From Methanoculleus sp. (lineage in GTDB: Archaea; Halobacteriota; Methanomicrobia; Methanomicrobiales; Methanoculleaceae): a stretch of 39,090 nucleotides of DNA. Below are positions 15,786 through 24,611 of this stretch, in pieces. The translations under genes were made by a program, and so were the position numbers. The notes beneath the pieces are model-generated. The model was not told the origin of the DNA. It was given only the letters and a program-made list of their open reading frames with translations, and did not search any database. The stretch is taken from positions 1 to 39,090 of the forward strand of contig NZ_JAJGBK010000030.1 in NCBI RefSeq assembly GCF_020696975.1, given 5' to 3'. Position 1 is the stretch's first letter; each line of letters begins with the position of its first letter.

Positions 15786-16244
15786 ATGGACCCTGACGCG
15801 CGTTTGAGCATGATAGAAGACTTCTTTGCCGCGTATGCGGCGAACTTCAACAGAGCCCTCAACGATGTGCCGGAGATCGATGTCAAGGCGACGGCCGGAG
15901 CGTTTGCCGACTGCTTCATAGCCGCGGACCCGAACGGCGTCTCCTGCGGGAAGAACGACGAGAAGTTCCGCGCCCGGATTCCCGCGGGTTTTGCATTCTA
16001 CAGGAATGTCGGGACAAAAACCACGAAGGTCGCGTCGCTTGCGGTCACACCTCTCGACGATTATCATCTGATGGCAAAGGTGCACCGGGTATCGGTTTAC
16101 CGGAAGAAGGGCGGCAGCGAAGAGCGGATCGATTTCGTTAACATCTACTTTGTCCGGACAATCGGTGAAAAACCCCGGATCTTTGGGTACATCACCGGGG
16201 ACGAGCAAAAACTGTTGCGGGAGCGGGGATTGATCCCGGGTTGA
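15786..16244 (+). CDS. NTF2-like (SnoaL-type) small protein
   Basis: 152 residues. An N-terminal helix pair (LSMIEDFFAAYAANFNRALN) is followed by a helix with FADCFIAADPNG and four strands (LAVTPLDDYHLMAKVHRVSV, IDFVNIYFVRTIG, RIFGYIT), the alpha+beta cone of the NTF2/SnoaL superfamily. Such proteins are small-molecule binding domains, isomerases or accessory proteins; nothing identifies the ligand. It is a lone gene with its own TATA box, divergent from the C69 peptidase. No signal peptide. Confidence 0.7.
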   Translation: MDPDARLSMIEDFFAAYAANFNRALNDVPEIDVKATAGAFADCFIAADPNGVSCGKNDEKFRARIPAGFAFYRNVGTKTTKVASLAVTPLDDYHLMAKVHRVSVYRKKGGSEERIDFVNIYFVRTIGEKPRIFGYITGDEQKLLRERGLIPG

Positions 16245-16877
16245 CCCATCCTCATACAAGCCTCGTCGGCCGGGGGACCGGGTAATCCCAAAATTACGGA
16301 GATCTAACATTTAGATGCATGGGGCACCATGATCACCGTTGTCAAAATACTCGCGATCCGATAGTTGTGCACCAGGCCTTTAAAGCCAGACCGGCTTGCA
16401 GGAGCCAATATTTTTTATGCTCACTTATCCCACCGCAGGTATTCCACCCGGACTTTCCCCTCCAGAACATTCTCCGAGATCGGCAAAGTATGCCGCGCAG
16501 GTAAACGACTTTCCTGAAAACTGGAGGTTGAACGTTAAAAACAGGGAATGGACCCTCTCATTAAAGGAATTTTGGGACATACTCCCATATAAAAGTTTAA
16601 TACCCATTGTCCGAAGAACCATACATTAGAGGTAAGATCGCGGCTGAAGACCACGAAGAGCGCACGATATCATTAGCCTGCAGGGGTATTCGCTGCCAGA
16701 AGATGAACACTCACGGCGCCCGGAGTCGGCAGAAGATCGCGTTTGTACAGGATACGATCCTGCCTCGTATGAAATAGCACAAGTGCCGGAAAGGTGTGAA
16801 CTTCCAGAGATACCCCGCTTGATGACGTACCTTCAAAGAGAGGCTCAGGTCAGCATACCGCCCGGATTAATCACACT
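16245..16877. other. Gene-poor region with a strong orphan promoter
   Basis: About 630 bp with no recognisable protein. A strong TATA-like CCATATAAAAG is at 16585-16595, yet no sensible start codon follows closely. The lower GC content near 16400-16620 suggests regulatory or RNA-coding sequence. A transcript from that promoter would run toward the histidine kinase with a leader of about 470 nt. Confidence 0.45.
16585..16595 (+). promoter_or_regulatory. Strong TATA box without an adjacent gene
   Basis: CCATATAAAAG followed by an AT-rich stretch; predicted start near 16617. It could serve a non-coding RNA or a long leader of the kinase operon. Confidence 0.45.
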
Positions 16878-17087
16878 ATGAGCAAGCCAGGTAAGAGCCC
16901 GGGACCCCAACGAGGAGCGGGGATAACACCCGTTGAAGATAGCCCCCTGCCAGGACCCTGGTTCACACAGGAAGCGTTGCTCGACGGCAAAGATGCAGGC
17001 ATTTCTCTCGACCGGAGCCTCCCTGAAAAGAGCAGGCGCCGGGCTCCCACGAAGATTGAGTCGCACCGATATGGAGTCCAAGCATGA
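16878..17087 (+). CDS. Possible 69-aa protein coupled to the histidine kinase gene
   Basis: An open frame from ATG 16878 whose TGA overlaps the kinase ATG as ATGA, the arrangement used for translational coupling in this genome. The protein (MSKPGKSPGPQRGAGITPVE, later ISLDRSLPEKSRRRAPTK) is basic, rich in Pro and Gly and matches nothing I know. A TATA-like GGATTAATCA lies directly before the start. The overlap could be chance; the kinase has no ribosome binding site of its own that I can see, which mildly supports coupling. Confidence 0.35.
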   Translation: MSKPGKSPGPQRGAGITPVEDSPLPGPWFTQEALLDGKDAGISLDRSLPEKSRRRAPTKIESHRYGVQA

Positions 17088-20035
17088 AGATACTGATACT
17101 TGAGCATGACCCGAACGATCTGGAACAGATACGCAGACTGCTCGCAGATTCACAGGGGTTTGATCACGAGACCCTATCCGCCCGGGATCTCCCGTCTGCG
17201 CTATCCATTCTGCGCGAGGGTGAGATCGATCTCATCCTCCTCGACCTGAACATCACGGAGAGCCAGGGCATCGATGCGGTCAGGACCGTGCGAAGACACA
17301 CGCCGCGCACTCCCATCGTGGTCCTGTCCGAACTCAACGATGAAGAGACCGGGCTTGCGACACTCAAGGAGGGGGCGCAGGACTATCTTGCAAAGGGCCA
17401 GCTGACAAGATTATCGTTCACGCGATCGCTACGTAACGCGCAGGAACGTAACCGGGTCGAACAGGAGCTGATCCGCAAGAACAGGGAACTCAGCAATGCC
17501 TACGAAGATCTGACGGAAACGCAGAGGAAGTTGAGGCAGAACCTGAAGGAACTGGAGGAGAGCGAGCATTCGCTGCGGGAGACGACCGGGCACCTGGAGA
17601 GCCTGATTGCGTATGCAAACGCCCCGATCATTGTCTGGGATGCAGACCTCAGGATCACCCGGTTCAACAACGCCTTCGAGCGGCTGACCGGGCTGACCGC
17701 GCTTGAGGTCATCGGCCGGTCCCCGGCAATACTCTTCCCCGAGGCCCGGCGGGAAGAGTTGATGGGTCTCATCCGAAAGGCGACGGCCGGAGAGCAGTGG
17801 GAGACCGTTGAGATCCCCATCCTCACGACGGACGGCAGGATCAGGATCGTCCTGTGGAACTCCGCCGCCGTGTACGAAGACGACCGAAAGACGGTCTCCT
17901 CGGTCATCGCCCAGGGACAGGACATCACCGCCCGTAAACAGGCCGAAGAGGCGTTACGGAGGGCCCACGACGATCTGGAGATACGTGTTCTGGAACGCAC
18001 ACTCAAACTCCGCGAGGCAAACGAGGCCCTGCAGGCCGAGATCACCGAGCGCACCCGGGCCGAAGAAGCAGTGCGCACAGAGCAAAAACGCCTCTATGAT
18101 GTCCTGGAGACGCTGCCCGCATACGTGATACTCCTGTCACCGGACTATCGTGTGCCCTTTGCGAACCGCTTCTTCCGGGAGCGGTTCGGCGAGTCCGGCG
18201 GCCGGCGCTGTTACGAGTATCTCTTCGGATATACTGAGCCCTGCGAGAACTGCGAATCTTATCTTGTCATGAAGACGGGAACGCCCCATCGCTGGGAATG
18301 GATCGGGCCGGATGGCCATAACTACGATATCTTCGACTTTCCCTTCACCGACGCGGACGGGTCGTCCTGCATCCTGGAGGTGGGCATCGATGTCACCAAG
18401 CGCAAGCGGGCCGAGGAGGCGTTGCAGAGATTAAACGAGACGCTTGAAGCGCGCGTGATCGAACGCACGGATGAGCTCACGAAGGCCAACGCCATCCTTA
18501 ACACCATCACCGAGAACACGCCGGCACCCATCTACGTCACCGACCGCCAGAGCCGTTTTGTGATGTGCAACCCCGCTGTGCTCCGGACGCTCGGCAGACC
18601 TGTCTTTGAAGTGCTCGGCAGATCGGCAATCGAACTCCTTGGCCCTGAGGTCGGCGGGCCCATCATGACCAACGACCAGCGCGTGGTAGAGACCGGGACT
18701 ACCGGGACCTTCGAAGAGATAGTCGGGGACAGGATCTTTTACGCCATAAAGACACCCATGCGGGATTCCCGGGGAAGCGTCACCGGAGTCATCACCGTCG
18801 GAACGGAGATCACCGAGCGGAAGAAGGCGGAAGCGCAGAAGCAGGAACTCCTGGAACAGCTGCAGCAATTCGCCGAAGAGATGGAGGTCCAGAATAAAGA
18901 ACTGCAGTCCACCACCAAGCAACTCCAGCAGAAAAGAGACGAACTGGCCCGCCTTAACCGGGTGCTACAGGATAGCGAGGCGCATTTCCGTTCTCTCATC
19001 GAGAATGCCTCGGATATCATCATGCTTCTCGATACAAAGGGGTATATCACCTACGCAAGCCCCTCAATGGAGCGGATCGGGAGTTACAACCCCGATAGCC
19101 TCATCGGCCTGAGGATACTCGACCTCACACATCCCGACGACGTTTCAGGGGTGGTGGAAGCAATGAGAACCGCAACGGCCCAGCCCACGGCGAGACCCAA
19201 CTTCGAGGTCCGGATCCGGGATGCTGCCGGACGGTGGATATCCCTCGACGTTACGGGTGCGAGCCTGCTCCGGGAAGGTGGCGATCGGGGGTTCATCATG
19301 AACGCACGCGACGTCACCGATCGCAAACGGGCCGAGGAGGAACGGAGCAGGCTGATCGCCAGTCTTGAGGAGGCGCACCGGGAGGCGAACCTCTATCTCG
19401 ATATCATGACGCACGACATCAGGAACGCAAACAACGTCGCGAGCATCTATGCCGACCTCATGCTCGACCTGCTGGAGGGGGCTGAGAAGACCTACGCCCA
19501 GAAGCTTCACGAGAGCATTGCACGAAGCACCGAGATTCTCATGAACGTGGCGGCGATCCGCCGGATTCGTACCGAGGCCGCGGGTTTCGTACCGGTGAGC
19601 CTCAACGCGGTCATAGAAGAGGAGATCCGGAACTTCCGTGGCGCATCAATATGGCAGGAGGTTCCGCCGTTCGAGGTTCAGGCGGACAACCTCCTGCCCA
19701 CGGTCTTTACGAATCTTATCAGCAATAGCGTCAAATTCGGCGGCCCGGGCGTGGAGATCACCGTCCGGGCGGAGGAGCGGGACGGCGATGTGCTGGTCTC
19801 GGTTGAAGACAACGGACCCGGTGTGCCCGACGACGTAAAAGAGAGACTCTTCCAGCGGTTCGAACGGGGGAAAGCCCGGGGGAGGGGCGATGGGCTCGGG
19901 CTCTTCATCTGCAGAACGCTGGTTGAGCGCTACGGCGGACGAATCTGGATCGAGGACCGGGTCAGGGGATGCCCGGATAAGGGAGCGGCATTCAGGTTCA
20001 CGCTCAAGCCGGCGAAACCCGGCCAGGAGGCCTGA
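17084..20035 (+). CDS. Hybrid sensor: receiver domain, four PAS domains, histidine kinase
   Basis: 983 residues, soluble. Residues 1-125 are a response-regulator receiver with acidic residues H8-D9 and phosphoacceptor D54 (LILLDLN). Coiled linkers separate PAS domains at about 170-290, 350-455, 480-590 and 640-750; the second has CYEYLFGYTEPCENCES, a Cys cluster. The kinase core has H777 in DIMTHDIRNANN, N-box LISNSVKFGG, G1 VEDNGPGVPDD and G2 RGRGDGLGLF. Archaeal family members with a leading receiver sense intracellular signals and pass phosphate on. No cognate output gene is adjacent. Confidence 0.93.
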   Translation: MKILILEHDPNDLEQIRRLLADSQGFDHETLSARDLPSALSILREGEIDLILLDLNITESQGIDAVRTVRRHTPRTPIVVLSELNDEETGLATLKEGAQDYLAKGQLTRLSFTRSLRNAQERNRVEQELIRKNRELSNAYEDLTETQRKLRQNLKELEESEHSLRETTGHLESLIAYANAPIIVWDADLRITRFNNAFERLTGLTALEVIGRSPAILFPEARREELMGLIRKATAGEQWETVEIPILTTDGRIRIVLWNSAAVYEDDRKTVSSVIAQGQDITARKQAEEALRRAHDDLEIRVLERTLKLREANEALQAEITERTRAEEAVRTEQKRLYDVLETLPAYVILLSPDYRVPFANRFFRERFGESGGRRCYEYLFGYTEPCENCESYLVMKTGTPHRWEWIGPDGHNYDIFDFPFTDADGSSCILEVGIDVTKRKRAEEALQRLNETLEARVIERTDELTKANAILNTITENTPAPIYVTDRQSRFVMCNPAVLRTLGRPVFEVLGRSAIELLGPEVGGPIMTNDQRVVETGTTGTFEEIVGDRIFYAIKTPMRDSRGSVTGVITVGTEITERKKAEAQKQELLEQLQQFAEEMEVQNKELQSTTKQLQQKRDELARLNRVLQDSEAHFRSLIENASDIIMLLDTKGYITYASPSMERIGSYNPDSLIGLRILDLTHPDDVSGVVEAMRTATAQPTARPNFEVRIRDAAGRWISLDVTGASLLREGGDRGFIMNARDVTDRKRAEEERSRLIASLEEAHREANLYLDIMTHDIRNANNVASIYADLMLDLLEGAEKTYAQKLHESIARSTEILMNVAAIRRIRTEAAGFVPVSLNAVIEEEIRNFRGASIWQEVPPFEVQADNLLPTVFTNLISNSVKFGGPGVEITVRAEERDGDVLVSVEDNGPGVPDDVKERLFQRFERGKARGRGDGLGLFICRTLVERYGGRIWIEDRVRGCPDKGAAFRFTLKPAKPGQEA

Positions 20036-20064
20036 TGACACCGGGCCCGGCCGCCATGGCAGCA

Positions 20065-21615
20065 TCACCGCTGTGAGGGCAGGTCGCTCCCGGTCGCATC
20101 TGCCGGGCAATCCTGCTCGGGGAGAACTACGGGGCAGGGCATATCGCTCCGTTTCTCCGGGCAAACAAGTTTGATGCGGACGGCCTCCGCCAGGTCCTCC
20201 GTCGTCAGGAGGAGGAGCGTATCCTCAGCCTCGATGACGGTGCTGCCGCCCGGAACAAAGCGTTCATCCCCTTTCTGCATCAGGATGATGAGGGCGCCTT
20301 TCGGCAGCCCGAGGTCGACGACCTGCTTGCCGACTACCGGGGCGTCGGGCGGGATGACAATCTCAAGCAGTTCGCTCGATGTGTCCGGATCGACCTCGAA
20401 CTCCCGGGAGAGTTTGCGCGTCTCCTCGATCGGGGCGGCGAGACCGAGCCACCGGGCAACAGAGGGGATCGATGTCCCGTGGACGAGAGCCGAGACAAGG
20501 ACGATGAAGAAGACGATATTAAAGATCGCCTCGGCGTTCGGCACCCCTGCAACAAGGGGGTAGGTCGCGAGGATGATCGGGACGGCACCCCGCAGTCCCA
20601 CCCAGGAGACCAGGGCCTTCTCGTTCATCGGCATCTTCCAGGGGAGCAGCGTGATCAGGACGGCAACCGGCCGCGCGATCAGGATCAGGAAGAGGGCAGC
20701 GAGAAGACCGGGAACAACTGCTGCTACGAGCTCTGAGGGGAAGACGAGGAGGCCGAGCGCAAGGAACATCACGATCTGCATCAGCCAGGCTACCCCGTCG
20801 TGGAAACGGATCAGGCTCTTTTTATGAAGGACAATACTGTTCCCCATGACCAGCCCGGCTATGTAGACCGCAATAAACCCGTTTCCTCCGACGGTTGCGG
20901 TCAGCCCGTAGGTCAGCAGGACCATCGTGAGGCAGAGGACCGGGTAGAGCCCTTCAGACTCCAGCTTGAGACGGTTGATGAGCCAGACGATGAACCTGCC
21001 CATCCCGTAGCCGAAGAGGCCACCAACCGCCATCTGCTGCACGAACATCGGGACGATGGCGAGCAGCGACGTTTCCGGGACAAGGATCACGCCGATGATC
21101 CCGGTGGTGAGGAGGACCGCCATGGGGTCGTTGCTTCCGGACTCTAACTCCAGGAACGGCCGGAGGTTTCCCTGGAGGCGCGCTCTCGCCATTCGCAGGA
21201 CCGAGAAGACTGCCGCCGCATCAGTGGACGAGACGACCGCCCCGAGGAGAAGGCCCACAAGCGGGGGGAACCCAAGGACCAGGACGGCAAACGCGCCGAG
21301 CAGGGCCGCCGTCAGGACAACGCCGACGGTTGAGAGAGCAATGCCCGGCCAGAGAACAGGCTGGATCTGCTCCCAACGGGTATCCAGACCGCCGGAGAAG
21401 AGGATATATGCAAGTGCAACAACCCCGATGATCTGGGCAACCGCCGGATCATCGAACGGGATGCCGCCCGGCCCTTCCGAACCCGCCAGCATCCCGACGA
21501 CGAGGAATATGAGGAGCGCAGGGACGCCAAGCCGCTCTGAGAACTTGTTTGCAAGGATGCTAATCAGAAAGAGCAGCGCTATACCGAGAAGTAAGAGCTC
21601 GAGGGTGAGTACCAT
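20065..21615 (-). CDS. Cation/proton antiporter (NhaP2/CvrA-like) with TrkA_C domain
   Basis: 516 residues. About 12 membrane segments of a CPA1-type exchanger fill residues 1-390, with SSTDAAAVFSVLR near 130 and ELESGSNDPMAVLL near 155; the acidic residue in the ND pair is the transport-site hallmark. Residues 405-480 (SSELLEIVIPPDAPVVGKQV, LPKGALIILMQKGDERFVPG) form a TrkA_C (RCK_C) regulatory domain. Together this matches K+/H+ or Na+/H+ antiporters of the NhaP2/CvrA type that control ion and turgor balance. A short Cys-containing tail (CPEKRSDMPCPVV, then QDCP) is unusual. A TATA box lies at 21643-21651. The gene is convergent with the kinase. Confidence 0.92.
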   Translation of the reverse strand: MVLTLELLLLGIALLFLISILANKFSERLGVPALLIFLVVGMLAGSEGPGGIPFDDPAVAQIIGVVALAYILFSGGLDTRWEQIQPVLWPGIALSTVGVVLTAALLGAFAVLVLGFPPLVGLLLGAVVSSTDAAAVFSVLRMARARLQGNLRPFLELESGSNDPMAVLLTTGIIGVILVPETSLLAIVPMFVQQMAVGGLFGYGMGRFIVWLINRLKLESEGLYPVLCLTMVLLTYGLTATVGGNGFIAVYIAGLVMGNSIVLHKKSLIRFHDGVAWLMQIVMFLALGLLVFPSELVAAVVPGLLAALFLILIARPVAVLITLLPWKMPMNEKALVSWVGLRGAVPIILATYPLVAGVPNAEAIFNIVFFIVLVSALVHGTSIPSVARWLGLAAPIEETRKLSREFEVDPDTSSELLEIVIPPDAPVVGKQVVDLGLPKGALIILMQKGDERFVPGGSTVIEAEDTLLLLTTEDLAEAVRIKLVCPEKRSDMPCPVVLPEQDCPADATGSDLPSQR

Positions 21616-21791
21616 CTGTGGATACGATTCGTGCTTGTGGTGCCTTAAAACTGTCTCTTCGTCATATTCACCGGATGCGGAGAACCAGGGGGATTAAACA
21701 GGACCGTGGGGGACTCTGCCGGATATCGCCTCGATGCGTTTCGCGGGATTGATATGGTTGCCGCAAAAACGGTTATCAGGTGAAACCCAGG

Positions 21792-22880
21792 ATGGCAGAC
21801 GTCCCCGTTCTTCCCCGGTCCACGAGCGCCATACTCCTGCTGACGGCAGCAGTATTCCTCATCATCGGGATTCAGGCGATCGCGTATATCATCACTATCA
21901 TCGTCGTATCGATGATCCTCGCCATGATCGCGTATCCCGCGACAAAAGCGCTCCGGTCAAGGGGTCTGCCGGAGATCGCCGCCGTCGGTGCGGTCACCGT
22001 CATTGCCTGCCTTGCAGTCCTGCTGGTCTGTTATGTCGTCTTCTTCTCGTTCGAAAACCTGATCTCAAGCCTTCCCCTCTACCAGAAGGAGTTGACTGCC
22101 AGACTCTCAGAGATCCTCGCGGTCCTTGAGAAGTTCGGGATCAGCACAGGCTCGTTCTCCCCATCTTCGATTAACCTGCAGGGGTTTGCCGGGTTCCTCT
22201 CCTCGTCCGCGATAAGTCTTGCGGACCTCCTCCTCTATCTCTTCCTGATAGCGGTAACGACAATCTTTACCCTTATCGAGGCACCGCGGATGCCCGGGCG
22301 GATACGGAGAGTGACGGGGGGCCGGGCCGAGAGCGTCGAGGCCTTCTCCCGCATGAGCAGGTTCCTGATCGACTTCGTCATCGTCAGGACCGAGGCAAAC
22401 CTCGTTCACGGCTTCCTCTTCGGTGCGTTCCTCTGGGTCATGGGGGTGCATGCAGCCGTGCTCTGGGGGGTGCTGACGTTTCTCCTCTCGTACATCCCCT
22501 ACATCGGCCTGATCGTCGCGGCGCTCCCGGCAATCTTCTTTGCCTGGCTGCAGTTCGGGCTCTGGGGCGCGGTCGCGGTGATTGCAGCCGTCGCGGTCCT
22601 GAACGCGCTTGTGGAGAACCCGATCTTTGCGCACTTCGCATCGATGCGCTTCGATATCCCCGCCCTCGTGGTCATCCTCTCGGTCATCTTCTGGGGCTGG
22701 ATTCTCGGTGTTGCCGGGATGATCTTTGCCGTCCCGCTCACCCTTATCGTCCTGATGATCGCCCAGTCGAGCGACGACTGGGCGTGGGTGAACACGATCC
22801 TCGGCGTCGACCACCTCTTCACAGGAGAGCAACGGCCCTCGGCGGCGAGGGAAGGGGCCGGGACGCCGCCGGTGAGGTAA
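21792..22880 (+). CDS. AI-2E family transporter (PerM-like membrane protein)
   Basis: 362 residues from ATG 21792, placed by AGGTGA about 8 nt upstream; an in-frame GTG at 21780 would include that site. It has an N-terminal hydrophobic pair, a central amphipathic domain (residues 90-150) and a C-terminal group of helices with YIPYIGLIVAALPAIFFAWL and GMIFAVPLTLIV, the signature layout of the AI-2E/PerM family. Members export small molecules or exchange Na+/H+; quorum-signal transport should not be assumed in an archaeon. It is divergent from the antiporter gene and could serve ion balance together with it. Confidence 0.9.
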   Translation: MADVPVLPRSTSAILLLTAAVFLIIGIQAIAYIITIIVVSMILAMIAYPATKALRSRGLPEIAAVGAVTVIACLAVLLVCYVVFFSFENLISSLPLYQKELTARLSEILAVLEKFGISTGSFSPSSINLQGFAGFLSSSAISLADLLLYLFLIAVTTIFTLIEAPRMPGRIRRVTGGRAESVEAFSRMSRFLIDFVIVRTEANLVHGFLFGAFLWVMGVHAAVLWGVLTFLLSYIPYIGLIVAALPAIFFAWLQFGLWGAVAVIAAVAVLNALVENPIFAHFASMRFDIPALVVILSVIFWGWILGVAGMIFAVPLTLIVLMIAQSSDDWAWVNTILGVDHLFTGEQRPSAAREGAGTPPVR

Positions 22881-22964
22881 GCGGCCTGGCGCTTACGTTC
22901 CGGCACCGGGGCACCGGAAGGTTGATGGTTTCCCCGGGTCCCCTTTCCAGAGGAGGGAGCGGGA

Positions 22965-23228
22965 ATGCTTTCTACACGCAAGATCATCAAGGAGATCTGG
23001 GATGCACAGGGCTACGGGAACCTTGCCGTCTGGGCGGATGGGATGACCGCCATCGTCGCCCCGGGCGAGAACCCGAAGAGAGACGGGGAAGCGCCGCTTG
23101 CGATCTTCAAGCCCATACCCCTCGTTGCGGGGTTCTCGATGCTGGATTTCGCCATCCATGATACCGGCCTCATCGAGCAGATCGAGACGGCGATCCGGGA
23201 AGCGGGCGGTGAGATCGAGCGGGACTGA
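22965..23228 (+). CDS. Small conserved-looking protein of unknown function
   Basis: 87 residues. A strong GAGGAGGGAG lies 5 nt before the ATG. The sequence (MLSTRKIIKEIWDAQGYGNL, PGENPKRDGEAPLAIFKPIP, then FAIHDTGLIEQIETAIREAG) has a helix-strand-strand-helix pattern, no signal peptide and no Cys motif. I do not recognise a family. Good ribosome site and codon pattern argue that it is expressed. It follows the AI-2E gene by 84 bp and converges on the cupin gene. Confidence 0.65.
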   Translation: MLSTRKIIKEIWDAQGYGNLAVWADGMTAIVAPGENPKRDGEAPLAIFKPIPLVAGFSMLDFAIHDTGLIEQIETAIREAGGEIERD

Positions 23229-23270
23229 GCACGAAAATAAGGAATAGTTTTCAGGCACTTTCAGGGAGCG

Positions 23271-23672
23271 TTACTCCGTCGTCTTTCCGTCGAAATGCTC
23301 TTCCTGGGCCATGGCCTCCTCGCGGGTCTTCCGGACGACCTTGTCCTGGTGCTCCGGCGGGGAGTAGATCGTGTAGAGTTTAAGGTCTGCGGTCTTTGAG
23401 GTGTTCACCACGTTGTGCTTTGCACCGTTCGGTACGATCACAGCACTGCCGTCCTTGACAGTGTACTTCGTATCGTCGATTATGACAACGCCTTCTCCTG
23501 CCTCGAACCGGAAGAACTGGTCGACGTCGTCGTGGACCTCCTCGCCGATCTCCTCACCGGGTTTGAGGCTCATCAGCACGAGCTGGCTGAAGTTGCTCGT
23601 ATAAAGAACCCTGCGGAAATCGGTATTCTTTACGGTCTCGGTCTCGATATCAGTCATAAAGCCTTTCTTCAT
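23271..23672 (-). CDS. Cupin domain protein
   Basis: 133 residues. Cupin motif 1 is EEVHDDVDQFFRFEAGEG and motif 2 is VIVPNGAKHNVVN, supplying His and acidic/Gln metal ligands. Known small cupins of this type include sugar-isomerase-like and metal-binding proteins; the substrate is not predictable. The start has GGAGG 7 nt upstream of the ATG, one of the strongest ribosome sites in the window. That site partly overlaps a 13-bp palindrome (23683-23695). A TATA box (GATTAAATAC on the minus strand, 23735-23744) predicts a leader of about 40 nt. Confidence 0.88.
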   Translation of the reverse strand: MKKGFMTDIETETVKNTDFRRVLYTSNFSQLVLMSLKPGEEIGEEVHDDVDQFFRFEAGEGVVIIDDTKYTVKDGSAVIVPNGAKHNVVNTSKTADLKLYTIYSPPEHQDKVVRKTREEAMAQEEHFDGKTTE

Positions 23673-23682
23673 TGCATAACCT

Positions 23683-23695
23683 CCTGATGATCAGG
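23683..23695. promoter_or_regulatory. Palindrome touching the cupin ribosome binding site
   Basis: CCTGAT-G-ATCAGG, a perfect 6-bp dyad with one central base. Its last two bases are part of the GGAGG Shine-Dalgarno of the cupin gene on the minus strand. Could be an operator or a translation-masking hairpin. Confidence 0.35.
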
Positions 23696-24017
23696 GTTGC
23701 TATAGGGTTGATAAGTTTCTATGTAGGGCCACGAGTATTTAATCGTTAGGTCATTTTAACGATTTTGATTGTAGAACAGTCGCACGACGGTTTTCCGCCG
23801 CCAATCAGAGCCCCTCCATGCGGTGAAACGCCCATTCTGCCGGCAAAGTTAAGGAATTTCCCGGTGAGAGCAGACATAGGGGACCTTCGTCCGCCGCCAG
23901 CTGGCGTGGACAGCCGGGCCTCCAGGACAAGCATACACCCTTGACTCCGAGAATACTGTTCCCGGAATCTTGATGGGCCGGTAGAAGAGACCTTTCAGGA
24001 TAAGACCGGAGACCGCC
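23696..24017. other. Intergenic region between cupin and mpg
   Basis: About 320 bp. Holds the cupin promoter and a TATA-like CATTTTAACG on the + strand (23751-23760) that could drive mpg with a leader of about 240 nt. I see no gene or RNA family. Confidence 0.4.
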
Positions 24018-24611
24018 ATGATCCTCCCACCAGCATTCTACGAACAGGATACCGTGACCGTCGCAAAGGACCTGCTGGGGTGCCTGCTTGTCCACCGGGA
24101 GGAGGCAGGAGTGACGATGGGCTGGATCGTCGAGGTCGAGGCCTACCTCCAGGGGGACCCGGCGGCCCACTCATACCGGGGAGAGACACTGAGGAACCGG
24201 GCCATGTTCGGGCCGGCGGGTCATGCCTACGTCTACCGGATCTACGGCCTGCATACCTGCGTCAACGTCGTGACCGGCCCGGAAGGGACGGGGGAGGCGG
24301 TCCTTGTCCGGGCGCTCGAGCCGGCGGCCGGGATCGAACGGATGCAGGAGAGACGGGGGATGAGTGATCCCGTCTCGCTCTGTAGCGGCCCCGGAAAACT
24401 GACGCAGGCGCTCGGCATCACGATGGACCTCGACGGGACCTCCCTCTCTGACGGCCCCCTCCAGGTCTGGTCGCCCGGGAGCCTGCCCGACCGCCGGCCG
24501 GAGGGAAGAGACGGGGAGATCGTGCAGACGACCCGGGTCGGGATCACGAAAGCGGCGGACCTTCCCCTCAGGTTTTACCTCAAGGGGAGCCGCTACGTCT
24601 CGCGGCGGTGA
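24018..24611 (+). CDS. mpg: DNA-3-methyladenine glycosylase (AAG/MPG family)
   Basis: 197 residues, normal length for the family. IVEVEAYLQGDPAAHSYRG contains catalytic E41 followed by A42-Y43, as in human AAG (Glu125, Tyr127). RNRAMFGPAGHAYVYRIYG and SGPGKLTQALGI are further signatures. It removes alkylated purines such as 3-methyladenine and hypoxanthine from DNA, starting base excision repair. GGAGA lies 6 nt before the ATG. Its last 32 nt overlap the 3' end of the iron-sulfur protein gene on the other strand. A second, unrelated alkylation-repair domain is at 32867-33580. Confidence 0.95.
   Translation: MILPPAFYEQDTVTVAKDLLGCLLVHREEAGVTMGWIVEVEAYLQGDPAAHSYRGETLRNRAMFGPAGHAYVYRIYGLHTCVNVVTGPEGTGEAVLVRALEPAAGIERMQERRGMSDPVSLCSGPGKLTQALGITMDLDGTSLSDGPLQVWSPGSLPDRRPEGRDGEIVQTTRVGITKAADLPLRFYLKGSRYVSRR

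Noticed and set aside
16703-16777. A 24-codon open frame (MNTHGARSRQKIAFVQ...)
   Set aside because: No ribosome site, no similarity and within the range of chance.
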